A stretch of 64,000 nt of DNA from Sulfurovum sp. TSL6 (GCF_019972115.1 NZ_BPFJ01000003.1:372001-436000), one strand, 5' to 3'. Shown: positions 29,139 through 37,251, counted from the first letter of the stretch. Program-made: numbers and translations. The notes: a model not told the origin generated them from the letters alone.

Positions 29139-29161
29139 TGATGTTTACATGGAAAACATCA
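29139..29161 (+). other. Stem-loop between soxY and soxZ
   Basis: TGATGTTT (29139-29146) and AAACATCA (29154-29161) form a perfect 8-bp stem with a 7-base loop, just after the soxY stop. No T-run follows, so it is more likely an mRNA processing or 3'-end stabilising element than a strong terminator. Confidence 0.5.
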
Positions 29162-29236
29162 AGATTTAGTAAGAGAGATGGAAAAAGAAAAGATCTTTTT
29201 TCAATAGAAAAAATAATAATTAAAAAAGGATAATAG

Positions 29237-29575
29237 ATGGCAGAAAAAAGAAAATCGATGATTAAAATCAAACCTAAAAAATATAAAACGGGAGATTTGG
29301 TAAAAGTTGATTTTATTGTAATTCACCCGATGGATACAGGTTTACAAAAAGATAAAAAAACTGGAGAGATCATACCAGCACATTTTATCGATAACATTAC
29401 TTTCTCTTTAGATGGTAAACCATTTACAACAATGAAAGTTTGGGAAACTGTTTCAACAAACCCTTATTTCTCTGTAAACCTAAAAGTACCTGGTAAAGGT
29501 AAAATAACGGTTGAGTATACAGACAATACAGGTGAGAAAAATACAAAGAGTAAAAAACTTAAGCCAAAAGGATAA
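29237..29575 (+). CDS. soxZ: Sulfur-carrier partner SoxZ
   Basis: Small immunoglobulin-fold subunit that forms the SoxYZ heterodimer. At 112 residues it has the family pattern: IKPKKYKTGDLVKVDF near the start, HFIDNITFSLDGKPF in the middle and KGKITVEYTDNTGE near the end. No signal peptide; it is expected to leave the cytosol with SoxY by the Tat system. soxA starts three bases after its stop. Confidence 0.95.
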   Translation: MAEKRKSMIKIKPKKYKTGDLVKVDFIVIHPMDTGLQKDKKTGEIIPAHFIDNITFSLDGKPFTTMKVWETVSTNPYFSVNLKVPGKGKITVEYTDNTGEKNTKSKKLKPKG

Positions 29576-29578
29576 GCA

Positions 29579-30355
29579 ATGAAAAGAGTAATATTACCTT
29601 TAGCTCTTTTGGCAACCATGGGAACTGTAACGGTAAATGCCGGTGAGCAGTTCGCTATGAGTGATGCTGATAGAGCCATGTATCAAGAGATGCTAGAAAA
29701 TAATCCCGCTGAAATCTATGTAGAAGAAGGTGGAGAAATTTTTGAAGAAGAATTAGGTGGAGAAGCAGCTTTAGCAAAATTTTTAGGAGTCTCTGAAAAA
29801 GAGTTGCCTAAATACATTGCAGGATTCCCAAGATATATAGCAAAACTTGGTAATGTTGTCGGACTCGATCAAGTGATGCAAGCGATGCAAGTAGAGCAAG
29901 GTAAAGAGAAAACAAAACTCAAATCAGGGAAAATGTTCTCTATGCTTGCTTATGTAAAATCATTAGCAAATGATGAAGTGATCAATATCGATGTGACTGC
30001 AGATGAACACATTAAAGCAGCCTATGCTTTAGGTGAAAAAACCTATATGACTCCAAGAGGGGGAAGAGGTCTTTCATGTAACTCTTGCCATAGTGCAGAT
30101 ATCGTGGGACAAGTACTGAGAACACAGCCACTTCCGGATCTAGGTGACAATAATGTTGCTGGTACATGGCCGGCTTACCGTATGACAAAGTCAAGTCTTA
30201 GAACGACACAAAGAAGATTTCAAGGATGTATGAACAATGCATTGCTTAAAGTTATTCCTATAGGATCTAAAGAGATGAATGCACTCGAAGTATACGTGAC
30301 TAAACTTGCAGCGGATAAGAAAAAGCCAATGGCTATCCCTGGTTTGAAGAGATAA
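29579..30355 (+). CDS. soxA: Thiosulfate-oxidising c-type cytochrome SoxA
   Basis: Signal peptide (residues 1-21) and one covalent haem site CNSCH (167-171); Cys217 in RRFQGCMNN is at the position of the axial, persulfide-type cysteine of SoxA. Only one CxxCH is present, so this is the monohaem SoxA type. With SoxX it forms the SoxAX complex in the periplasm. The second gene boundary is tight: soxB begins nine bases after the stop. Confidence 0.92.
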   Translation: MKRVILPLALLATMGTVTVNAGEQFAMSDADRAMYQEMLENNPAEIYVEEGGEIFEEELGGEAALAKFLGVSEKELPKYIAGFPRYIAKLGNVVGLDQVMQAMQVEQGKEKTKLKSGKMFSMLAYVKSLANDEVINIDVTADEHIKAAYALGEKTYMTPRGGRGLSCNSCHSADIVGQVLRTQPLPDLGDNNVAGTWPAYRMTKSSLRTTQRRFQGCMNNALLKVIPIGSKEMNALEVYVTKLAADKKKPMAIPGLKR

Positions 30356-30364
30356 GGGGATAAA

Positions 30365-32143
30365 ATGGAAATAGATAGACGAGACTTCCTACAGATTGCT
30401 GCATCACTAGGTTTACTAGGGGCAACTGGAGGAACCAATCTTTTTGCTGGTGAAGCCGGTAAAGAGCGTATCAAAAAATTGACTTTTTCTGATATCGTAG
30501 ATTTCAAGCCTAAAGGAAAAGCAACGCTACTTCACATTTGTGATCTGCATGCACACCTTAAGCCACTATACTGGAGAGAACCATCTACACTTATTTCTGC
30601 AAAGAATTTAGTAGGAACACCAGGATTTATTTGTGGAGAGAGTTTCCAAAAATACTATGGTATTGCTCCAGGAAGTTTAGATGCGTACTTTGATACACAC
30701 AATGACTTTACCGAACTTGCTAAAAAGTTTGGAAAAATGGGTGGTATCGCACATATGAAGCCTATTATCGATCATGTGAAAAAAGAGAGAGGTTCAGAGA
30801 ATGTACTTCTTTTAGACAGTGGTGATACATGGCAAGGTACAGCAGTTGCACTCAAAACTGATGGTGAAGCGATCGTAGATGCGCAAAACTATCTGGGTGT
30901 AGATGTGATGGTCGGACACTGGGAATTTACCTATGGTAAAGAGCGTGTTCATGAATTGATCGGTATGCTAAAAGGAGATTTCATTTCCCAAAATGTGATC
31001 GACAATGATCCATTCTCAGATGAGTTTGAAGAGTTGATCTTCCCACCATACTCTATCCAAGAGGTAGGTGGTGCAAAGATAGGTATTATCGGGCAGTCAT
31101 TCCCGTTCACATCTACTGCAAACCCTAAAAAGTTTACAGAAGGTTGGAGTTTCGCTCTTCGTCATGAATCACTGCAAGAGTATGTAAATGAACTTCGTAA
31201 TGAGAAAAAAGTAGATGCAGTGGTTGTATTGAGTCATGATGGATTCTCTGTAGATCAGGAATTGGCTAAAAAAGTGACAGGTGTTGACTTCATTTTAAGT
31301 GGTCACACACACGATCCTAGCCCAGAGCCTATTATTGTGAATGATACAATCATTCTCATTTCAGGAAGTCATGGTAAGTATATTTCAAGACTTGATCTAG
31401 ATATTCAAGATAAAAAAGTCGTTGATTACAGTTATAAACTCATACCTGTAGCTTCAAACCTTATCCCTGCGGATAAAGCGGGAGTTGATTTAGTTGAAAA
31501 ATGGTATAAGCCTTATAATAAAGAGCTCAATGAAGTACTTGGTACTACCAAAGGACTTCTGTATAAAAGAGATACTTTCTACTCAACGTTTGATTCGCTT
31601 ATAGGTATGGCGATTCAAGACGAGATGAAATGTGATATCAACTTTAATCCAGGATATAGATGGGGTACAACAGTACTTCCGGGTGATGACATCTTAAAAG
31701 ACAATGTCTATGAGATGACGGCGATCACATACCCTGAGGTTTATACATTTGACCTCAAAGGTAAAGTGATAGCAAAATTGATGGAAGACATTGCAGATAA
31801 TGTATTTAACGCAAATCCACTTCTGCAACAAGGTGGTGACATGAGTAGAATCACAGGTGCAAGTTATAGCATCAAAATATCTGCTCCATCGGGTAAGCGT
31901 ATTTCTGACTTTATGATAGGTGGAAAGCCTATCGATATGGAAAAAACCTATAGGGTCTCATCATGGGGAGGAAACTTGCAGAATGTAGGTGAAAACCTTG
32001 ATGAAAAAGCGATACGTCCAGTCTATGAGGTGGTCAGTGATTATATTCGTAGACAAAAAGTGATCGACATTCCTATGGAATCTAATGTGAAAGTGTTAGA
32101 TATGGATTGTGGATGTCCGGTCGAAGGTGCTAAGTGTTCATAA
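30365..32143 (+). CDS. soxB: Sulfate thiohydrolase SoxB
   Basis: The 592-residue periplasmic dimanganese enzyme releases sulfate from SoxY-bound thiosulfonate. It has a Tat signal (DRRDFLQIA then a hydrophobic stretch), the metal motif ICDLHAHLKP, LLLDSGDTWQGTA, GHWEFTYG and SGHTHDPSPEP, all of the 5'-nucleotidase-related metallophosphoesterase fold. Last gene of soxXYZAB. No soxC or soxD is present in this window. Confidence 0.96.
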   Translation: MEIDRRDFLQIAASLGLLGATGGTNLFAGEAGKERIKKLTFSDIVDFKPKGKATLLHICDLHAHLKPLYWREPSTLISAKNLVGTPGFICGESFQKYYGIAPGSLDAYFDTHNDFTELAKKFGKMGGIAHMKPIIDHVKKERGSENVLLLDSGDTWQGTAVALKTDGEAIVDAQNYLGVDVMVGHWEFTYGKERVHELIGMLKGDFISQNVIDNDPFSDEFEELIFPPYSIQEVGGAKIGIIGQSFPFTSTANPKKFTEGWSFALRHESLQEYVNELRNEKKVDAVVVLSHDGFSVDQELAKKVTGVDFILSGHTHDPSPEPIIVNDTIILISGSHGKYISRLDLDIQDKKVVDYSYKLIPVASNLIPADKAGVDLVEKWYKPYNKELNEVLGTTKGLLYKRDTFYSTFDSLIGMAIQDEMKCDINFNPGYRWGTTVLPGDDILKDNVYEMTAITYPEVYTFDLKGKVIAKLMEDIADNVFNANPLLQQGGDMSRITGASYSIKISAPSGKRISDFMIGGKPIDMEKTYRVSSWGGNLQNVGENLDEKAIRPVYEVVSDYIRRQKVIDIPMESNVKVLDMDCGCPVEGAKCS

Positions 32144-32153
32144 GTTAGAACCG

Positions 32154-32205
32154 TGCCTCGTCTTTCTATTTGAAATGTTGTAGTCTCCTTTTGAAAGACG
32201 GGGCA
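32154..32205 (+). terminator. Long-stem hairpin after soxB
   Basis: TGCCTCGTCTTTC (32154-32166) pairs with GAAAGACGGGGCA (32193-32205) with one T-G wobble, around a 26-base loop. It lies 11 bases after the soxB stop and has no T-run, so it may stabilise the sox mRNA 3' end. Confidence 0.55.
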
Positions 32206-32210
32206 TTGGA

Positions 32211-32239
32211 AGTTGTGATAAAATCACAACTTTATTATA
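32211..32239 (+). terminator. Rho-independent terminator after soxB
   Basis: AGTTGTGAT (32211-32219) and ATCACAACT (32223-32231) form a perfect 9-bp stem with loop AAA, followed by TTATTATAA. Together with the preceding hairpin it separates soxB from the OprD-like porin gene. Confidence 0.65.
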
Positions 32240-32266
32240 ACACAGTGTTAATAAAGTCATTATGAC
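32238..32266 (+). promoter_or_regulatory. Two small palindromes before the OprD-like porin gene
   Basis: TAACAC-A-GTGTTA (32238-32250) and GTCAT-T-ATGAC (32256-32266) are perfect short dyads 24 to 52 bases before the ATG. They could be operator half-sites of a dimeric regulator. The TTTACA direct repeat is absent here. Confidence 0.35.
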
Positions 32267-32289
32267 AAAAAATAATAAAAGGGGTAAAA

Positions 32290-33816
32290 ATGAACAAGGG
32301 AAGAATAAAAATCAGTTTAGCAGCATCAGTGCTATTATGTATGGGAACATCTGCTATAGCAGGTGGAGACATCGCTCCAGTTGAGCCGGTAGTATCGGTT
32401 AAAAAAGATACACCTAAACGTAAACTCAAAGGTAATATGGTAGTTGAATATAATGTGTTACCGGGAAGCGTAGACAATATCCGTGATATGTTTGGTGAAG
32501 GTATCTTTTACGGAAGACTCAGATCGAATACATTCTATTGGGATTGGGATAATGAGGATTACGGAACAGGCGGAAAGCAAAAAGACAATAAAAACTGGGG
32601 TGTAGGTGGAAGCCTTATCTATAAATCAGCTGTATTGGACGGGTTCAGCTTTACGATGGGCTATTATGGTTCATTAAATCCTGAAATCTTCAGAATGGAT
32701 GACGATGAAGTCGGATTTGCAAAAGCGGGTAAAGATACATTCAGTAGACATAAAGTTGACACAACAGGTGCTTATGGTATGCACGTTCTAGGTCAAGCAT
32801 ACCTTGAATACAACAATGGTACTGTTGATGTGAAAGCTGGACGTCAACTCTTTGAATCTGTCTTTACGGCTTCAAATGACACGAAAATGATACCAAATAC
32901 CTTTGATGGTGTGAGTGTAAGTGCAAAAGTTGCACCAAAAACTACAGCGAGAGTCGCATGGTTTGCTAAACAAAAATTAAGAGACCATGAAAATGCACAT
33001 GATGTGGTTACATTTAAAAATGTAGATGGTGAGAGCTGGGATAATAATGATGATGCGGGGGTTCACAAAGGACTTTCATATGCTAATTTTACAGATCCAG
33101 CTATTAATGAAGACCCGAACCATGATATGTTCCTAGGGGATATCAAGACAAAAGCGATAGACAATCTAGACTTTACGTTAAGTGCTTTAACAGTGCCTGG
33201 TGTAGTGACGGATGTTGTTGGTGAAGCACACTATAGATTTAATCTAGACAATGGTTGGGCAGTAAGACCTGGTGTGAGATATTTCCATCAAATGGATGAT
33301 GGTGGTGGGGAAGTTGCCGGATATACAAATCTGACTGGTAAGGTTGCAACAGGTTATGATGCAGGCGTAGCTACTTCACTTGATAGTAGTCTTTTCTGTG
33401 GAAGAGTTGACCTAGAAATGCCAAACAAAAAAGGTTTCTTTAGACTTGGTTACTCAAAAGTGGCAGATGAAGCAGATATCGTTGCACCATGGAGAGGATT
33501 CCCTACAGGTGGATTTACAAGAGCAATGGCACAGTATAACTGGTATGCAAATACTGAAACATTCATGGCTAGAGCTGTGTATAAGTTCAACTCAACATGG
33601 AAAGCTAGTTTAAGATATGCGATTCAGGATTTTGATGATGCTAAAACAACTATTCAACCTGATAGTAATGTATGGCACTTAGATACTTGGACGAATATCA
33701 CAAAAAGACTTCAAATGAGAACACGTATCGGTTTGGTTGATGCTGATGTTGGTTCAACAGGAAAAACAGATACTTCTTATAATGAATATCGTTTAGAGTT
33801 TAACTACCTCTTCTAG
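32290..33816 (+). CDS. OprD-family outer-membrane porin
   Basis: The 508-residue barrel protein has a signal peptide (residues 1-24, ending AIAGGD), alternating beta-strand pattern and a terminal FNYLF typical of outer-membrane insertion. GIFYGRLRSNTFYWDWD and GMHVLGQAYLEYNNGTVDVKAGRQ match OprD/Campylobacter porins of the Opr family. It begins an apparent operon with a SoxH-like hydrolase, a cytochrome-thioredoxin fusion and a dsrE gene. The substrate is unknown. Confidence 0.82.
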   Translation: MNKGRIKISLAASVLLCMGTSAIAGGDIAPVEPVVSVKKDTPKRKLKGNMVVEYNVLPGSVDNIRDMFGEGIFYGRLRSNTFYWDWDNEDYGTGGKQKDNKNWGVGGSLIYKSAVLDGFSFTMGYYGSLNPEIFRMDDDEVGFAKAGKDTFSRHKVDTTGAYGMHVLGQAYLEYNNGTVDVKAGRQLFESVFTASNDTKMIPNTFDGVSVSAKVAPKTTARVAWFAKQKLRDHENAHDVVTFKNVDGESWDNNDDAGVHKGLSYANFTDPAINEDPNHDMFLGDIKTKAIDNLDFTLSALTVPGVVTDVVGEAHYRFNLDNGWAVRPGVRYFHQMDDGGGEVAGYTNLTGKVATGYDAGVATSLDSSLFCGRVDLEMPNKKGFFRLGYSKVADEADIVAPWRGFPTGGFTRAMAQYNWYANTETFMARAVYKFNSTWKASLRYAIQDFDDAKTTIQPDSNVWHLDTWTNITKRLQMRTRIGLVDADVGSTGKTDTSYNEYRLEFNYLF

Positions 33817-33824
33817 GAGTAAGA

Positions 33825-34742
33825 GTGAAAAGCATCATAGCATTCTGTTTATGTTTATGGACAGCACAGGCGTACGAATATGATTTGACGCCTGTTAAGG
33901 TCTCTGAAAATGTACATTGCTTTTTTGGTGCACTAGAAAATATCACCAAAGAAAACGGTGGTAATATGGTTAATACATGTTTTGTTCAAACAAAACAGGG
34001 GTTTGTTGTCATAGACAGCGGCCCTACTTATGCCTATGCCAAACAGGCATATACGCAAATGCAAAAGATCCAAAACCTCCCTGTAAAGTATGTTATCAAT
34101 ACGCATGATCATGACGACCATTGGTTAGGCAATAGTTTTTATAAAAGCAAAGGCGCTTTGTTGATAGGTCCACGGACGTATGAACAAAATGTAGTTGTGG
34201 GTATGGAAACGCGAATGCAGCGTACTTTAGGCAGTGAAATTTACGCTAAAACAGAGATCGTGGATCTTGACACTATCGTAGATGACGACCTTACACTCAA
34301 TGTCGGAGACAAGACCTTTAAAATTAAACAATTGGTAGCAAAAGCACACACCCAAGGTGATCTTATTGTATACTTACCGAATGAAAAAGTACTATTTGCA
34401 GGAGATCTTGTGTTTAATGGCAGGGTCACGTCTATACGAGATGGTTCAATCATAGGTTCTATCAAGGCATTGGCAAAAATAGATGCACTGCATCCTAATG
34501 TCATCATAGGCGGGCATGGATACAAAACAGATGCCAATGCTACAAAAGCACTCAAAGAATACCTGCTTGAAATGAAAGAAGAGGTACTCGATGCGTTGGA
34601 TAATGACGTCTCTATGGAACAGGTCACTAAAAAAGTAACTATGCCAAAATATAAAGATATGAAACTCTATGATGTGTTGCACAGCCGCAATGTATTTGAA
34701 GCGTATCGAGAACTTGAAATGTATGATGAGGATGAAGAATGA
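33825..34742 (+). CDS. SoxH-like exported metallo-beta-lactamase-fold hydrolase
   Basis: Signal peptide (residues 1-16) followed by an MBL fold: zinc motif THDHDDHWLGN with His94, His96, Asp98 and His99, further ligands in KAHTQGD and the Asp of LFAGDLVF, and GGHGYKT near the C-terminus. Related proteins (SoxH, PqqB-linked hydrolases) occur in sulfur-oxidation operons; the reaction is unknown. The GTG start at 33825 follows the porin by eight bases. The end overlaps the next gene by four bases. Confidence 0.82.
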   Translation: MKSIIAFCLCLWTAQAYEYDLTPVKVSENVHCFFGALENITKENGGNMVNTCFVQTKQGFVVIDSGPTYAYAKQAYTQMQKIQNLPVKYVINTHDHDDHWLGNSFYKSKGALLIGPRTYEQNVVVGMETRMQRTLGSEIYAKTEIVDLDTIVDDDLTLNVGDKTFKIKQLVAKAHTQGDLIVYLPNEKVLFAGDLVFNGRVTSIRDGSIIGSIKALAKIDALHPNVIIGGHGYKTDANATKALKEYLLEMKEEVLDALDNDVSMEQVTKKVTMPKYKDMKLYDVLHSRNVFEAYRELEMYDEDEE

Positions 34743-35506
34743 GAATAGCATTGGCTATGTTAATTTATTTAAATGCACTTTTTGCGATGGAAGGAAAGGA
34801 AGTCTATGAAAAAAAATGTGCTTCTTGTCATCCGGGCTATATCTCTATGTCTAAACTTAAAGAGAATTTTCAAGACTATAACAATACACTCCTGAAGCTT
34901 ACTGCACCCACGTTAAACCAGCTCTCTTATAGATTAAAAAAGAGTATAGGAGATCCTAAAGGTGACAATGAGATACATCGTATGGAAGTGGCAGCATTTA
35001 TCAGTGAGTATGTGCTGCATCCAGACAGACAAAAAAGTCTCTGTTTAGACGAAGTGATGCAGTCTTTTCAAACCATGCCCAGTCTTGAAGGAAAGATCAG
35101 CGAAGAGGAACTTGAAGCAGTAAGTACCTACATTTATGATTTTGATGAGAAGGTCTTAGCAGAGAAAGGTGTACACTATGAAGGCTTCGAAAAAGCATTG
35201 CAAAAAGCAAAGCAAGAGGATAAGATCATTATGCTTAAAGTGATGACGAAAGATTGTTATTTCTGTAGAAAAATGGAGAGAGAAGTAATGATAGAAAAAG
35301 AGATAGTCGAGTTTTTAGAACAGGATTTTATCCCTGTCTCGATCGACATTTCTACGACAGAACTTCCTTTGGGATTACAAACCGAATTGACACCAAGCTT
35401 TATTTTTATAGATAAAAATGCTAAAGTATTATTAAACATACCCGGAGCATGGAATAAGATGGATTTTCTTGACATATTAAGAGAAGCCAAAACGAAACAG
35501 AGGTAA
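34739..35506 (+). CDS. Exported cytochrome c-thioredoxin fusion
   Basis: The 255-residue protein has a signal peptide (residues 1-16), a small c-type cytochrome domain with haem site CASCH (27-31; a possible axial Met in RMEVAAF), and a C-terminal thioredoxin fold with Cys173 and Cys176 in KDCYFCRKM and a cis-Pro in LTPSFIFI. It joins electron transfer and thiol-disulfide chemistry in one periplasmic polypeptide, like SoxW fused to a cytochrome. The start overlaps the SoxH-like gene by four bases. Confidence 0.85.
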   Translation: MRIALAMLIYLNALFAMEGKEVYEKKCASCHPGYISMSKLKENFQDYNNTLLKLTAPTLNQLSYRLKKSIGDPKGDNEIHRMEVAAFISEYVLHPDRQKSLCLDEVMQSFQTMPSLEGKISEEELEAVSTYIYDFDEKVLAEKGVHYEGFEKALQKAKQEDKIIMLKVMTKDCYFCRKMEREVMIEKEIVEFLEQDFIPVSIDISTTELPLGLQTELTPSFIFIDKNAKVLLNIPGAWNKMDFLDILREAKTKQR

Positions 35507-35516
35507 AGGATAAAAG

Positions 35517-35954
35517 ATGAAAAAAATATTGATAGCATTAGCATGTTTACTCAGTTTTACTGTAGCCGAGACAGAGTTCGCAGAACCAAAACCGGCGATA
35601 GACAATCCTAGACAGCTTGTATTTGGTATACCAAGTGGTGAGATCAAAGAGATAAACCGTATTTTAAGCACAGTCAATAATGTCATGAAGTTTTATAGAC
35701 CAGAAAATACGGAAATCGTGATCGTAGCCTATGGACAGGGATTAAAGTCTTTACTTAAAAAAGGTGATGTCGATGTACGGAAACGTATAGAAGCACTCAT
35801 GACCTATGACGTAGAGTTTATTGCGTGCGGAAATACCATGAGAACACTTCATATAGATAAAAAAGATCTGCTTGATGACATAGGATTTGCAACCGCAGGG
35901 ATCGTTGAAATTATAGAAAGACAACTTCAAGGGTACACTTACGCCCAACCCTAA
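35517..35954 (+). CDS. Exported DsrE-family protein (third of three)
   Basis: Signal peptide (residues 1-18) and a DsrE-like fold with Cys104 in EFIACGNTMRTLHI, aligned with Cys112 and Cys123 of the other two copies. It ends the OprD-SoxH-cytochrome/thioredoxin operon, ten bases after the fusion gene. Closer to the copy at 27324 (shared ACxNTM) than to the one at 22082. Confidence 0.83.
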   Translation: MKKILIALACLLSFTVAETEFAEPKPAIDNPRQLVFGIPSGEIKEINRILSTVNNVMKFYRPENTEIVIVAYGQGLKSLLKKGDVDVRKRIEALMTYDVEFIACGNTMRTLHIDKKDLLDDIGFATAGIVEIIERQLQGYTYAQP

Positions 35955-35968
35955 CCTGGATTGAAACT

Positions 35969-36000
35969 TTTACATATTATTTACAGAAGATTGTTATATT
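35969..36000 (+). promoter_or_regulatory. Direct-repeat promoter of the DUF302 gene
   Basis: TTTACA (35969-35974), five bases, TTTACA (35980-35985), nine bases, TATATT (35995-36000) as -10. Same spacing as before soxX and the first porin. AAAAGGAATTC precedes the ATG at 36029. Confidence 0.65.
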
Positions 36001-36028
36001 ACGGTATAAAATCAAAAGGAATTCAAAT

Positions 36029-37006
36029 ATGAAATTGTTAATTAAGGGGATGCTTTGCGCATCATTGGTCGTGTCAAGTGTACAGTCTAAAGAATCAATA
36101 AAAGTAGCAGCTAAAGAGCCTACTGCTATGAAAAGTACTGCTGCAGATATAGAAATAATTACTTCAGAAAATGCAGATGGTAAAATCACACCTGCAAGTA
36201 TAGAACAGGCATTTAAAGATGCAGGTTTTGTCATTTCAGCTAATAGGGATATGAATGGCCCTTTTGAGATACAGTTTAAAGAATCAGGTTTTGATATCTA
36301 TAATCTCTTTACACTTTATAAGCCGGATGCCGTTTTGGAACTGGTGAAAAAATACCCGAATGTTGGTCTTTTTGCGCCTATGAGTATGTCTATTTATACT
36401 AAAAAAGGTGAAAAAAAGATTTCAGTCTCTTCTCTCACGGCAGAAGCGATGGCTAAGATCATGAAAGCGCCAAGTGATGACAAAACGTTGCATGACTTAA
36501 GAGCACTTGTCAAACAAACATTAAAAAAGGCAATGCCGAATGGTTCATATGAAACATTACCGTATGTGCAAACAGAGCCAAAAGGTGAGCTTGTTACGAG
36601 TTTTAGTATGGAAATGGATCCGGATGAGTGGGAAGATCAGTTAGATGAATTTAAGATGGGCTTTGAAGGTGAGCTTGCACCTAATGGCTTTGTCATCGCA
36701 GGGCACAATAATTTGGGTGATGACTTTGAAGAATCAAACTATGAAGCATTTAATTTTTATGAAGTCTACTCTGTTTGTAAACTACCGGTGATCTACACTA
36801 TCGCTAAAACAAGACCAGAAGCAGGAGCCTATGCGCCATGTTCACTCTACCTTAGTAAAAAGAAAGATGAAGAGGAGATGCATATAGGATTTCCTTCTGT
36901 CTATAATTGGATGAGCTCTATGGCTATAGAGAGTAAAGAAGATATGGAAGTATTGGAAAAAGCACAGGCAGGTATGAACAAGATATTAACTGGACTCACT
37001 GAGTAA
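36029..37006 (+). CDS. Exported protein with two DUF302-like domains
   Basis: Signal peptide (residues 1-21) followed by two similar halves: about residues 60-165 (VELVKKYPNVGLFAPMSMSIYTKKG in the first) and 200-310 (YEVYSVCKLPVIYTIAKTRPEAGAYAPC in the second), both with the DUF302 pattern. The function of DUF302 is unknown, though such proteins occur beside sulfur-oxidation genes. It has its own direct-repeat promoter, so it appears to belong to the same regulon as sox. Confidence 0.72.
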   Translation: MKLLIKGMLCASLVVSSVQSKESIKVAAKEPTAMKSTAADIEIITSENADGKITPASIEQAFKDAGFVISANRDMNGPFEIQFKESGFDIYNLFTLYKPDAVLELVKKYPNVGLFAPMSMSIYTKKGEKKISVSSLTAEAMAKIMKAPSDDKTLHDLRALVKQTLKKAMPNGSYETLPYVQTEPKGELVTSFSMEMDPDEWEDQLDEFKMGFEGELAPNGFVIAGHNNLGDDFEESNYEAFNFYEVYSVCKLPVIYTIAKTRPEAGAYAPCSLYLSKKKDEEEMHIGFPSVYNWMSSMAIESKEDMEVLEKAQAGMNKILTGLTE

Positions 37007-37167
37007 TCTGATCTGTTGATAGCGTAGATATCGTTTTTGATGAAATATAAATAGCAGATGGCACCTATCAATTTTTTTTGATAAAAATGTTCCATTTGCT
37101 ACACTAGATTAAAAACGTAAAGTTTCTTTAAACAAATAACCGTTTTTTAAAGCAAACTTTAATAGTA

Positions 37168-37204
37168 TTAATCTATGCGTTTACCCCGCGTCTGATTAGA
37201 TTAA
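37168..37204 (+). promoter_or_regulatory. Inverted repeat upstream of the molybdoenzyme operon
   Basis: TTAATCTA (37168-37175) and TAGATTAA (37197-37204) are perfect arms 21 bases apart in the 245-bp gap before the Fe-S subunit gene. The loop contains a GC-rich CCCCGCG island unlike the surrounding AT-rich DNA. It may be a regulator site or a 5'-leader hairpin; the rest of the gap is AT-rich without other clear elements. Confidence 0.4.
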
Positions 37205-37251
37205 CGGGTTCTTATAGTTATTATAAGATTAGCTAAATTAAAGGAGGAAGC

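Noticed and set aside
37007-37251. Molybdenum-cofactor riboswitch before the molybdoenzyme operon
   Set aside because: The conserved core of that riboswitch class is not present; only a simple inverted repeat is visible.
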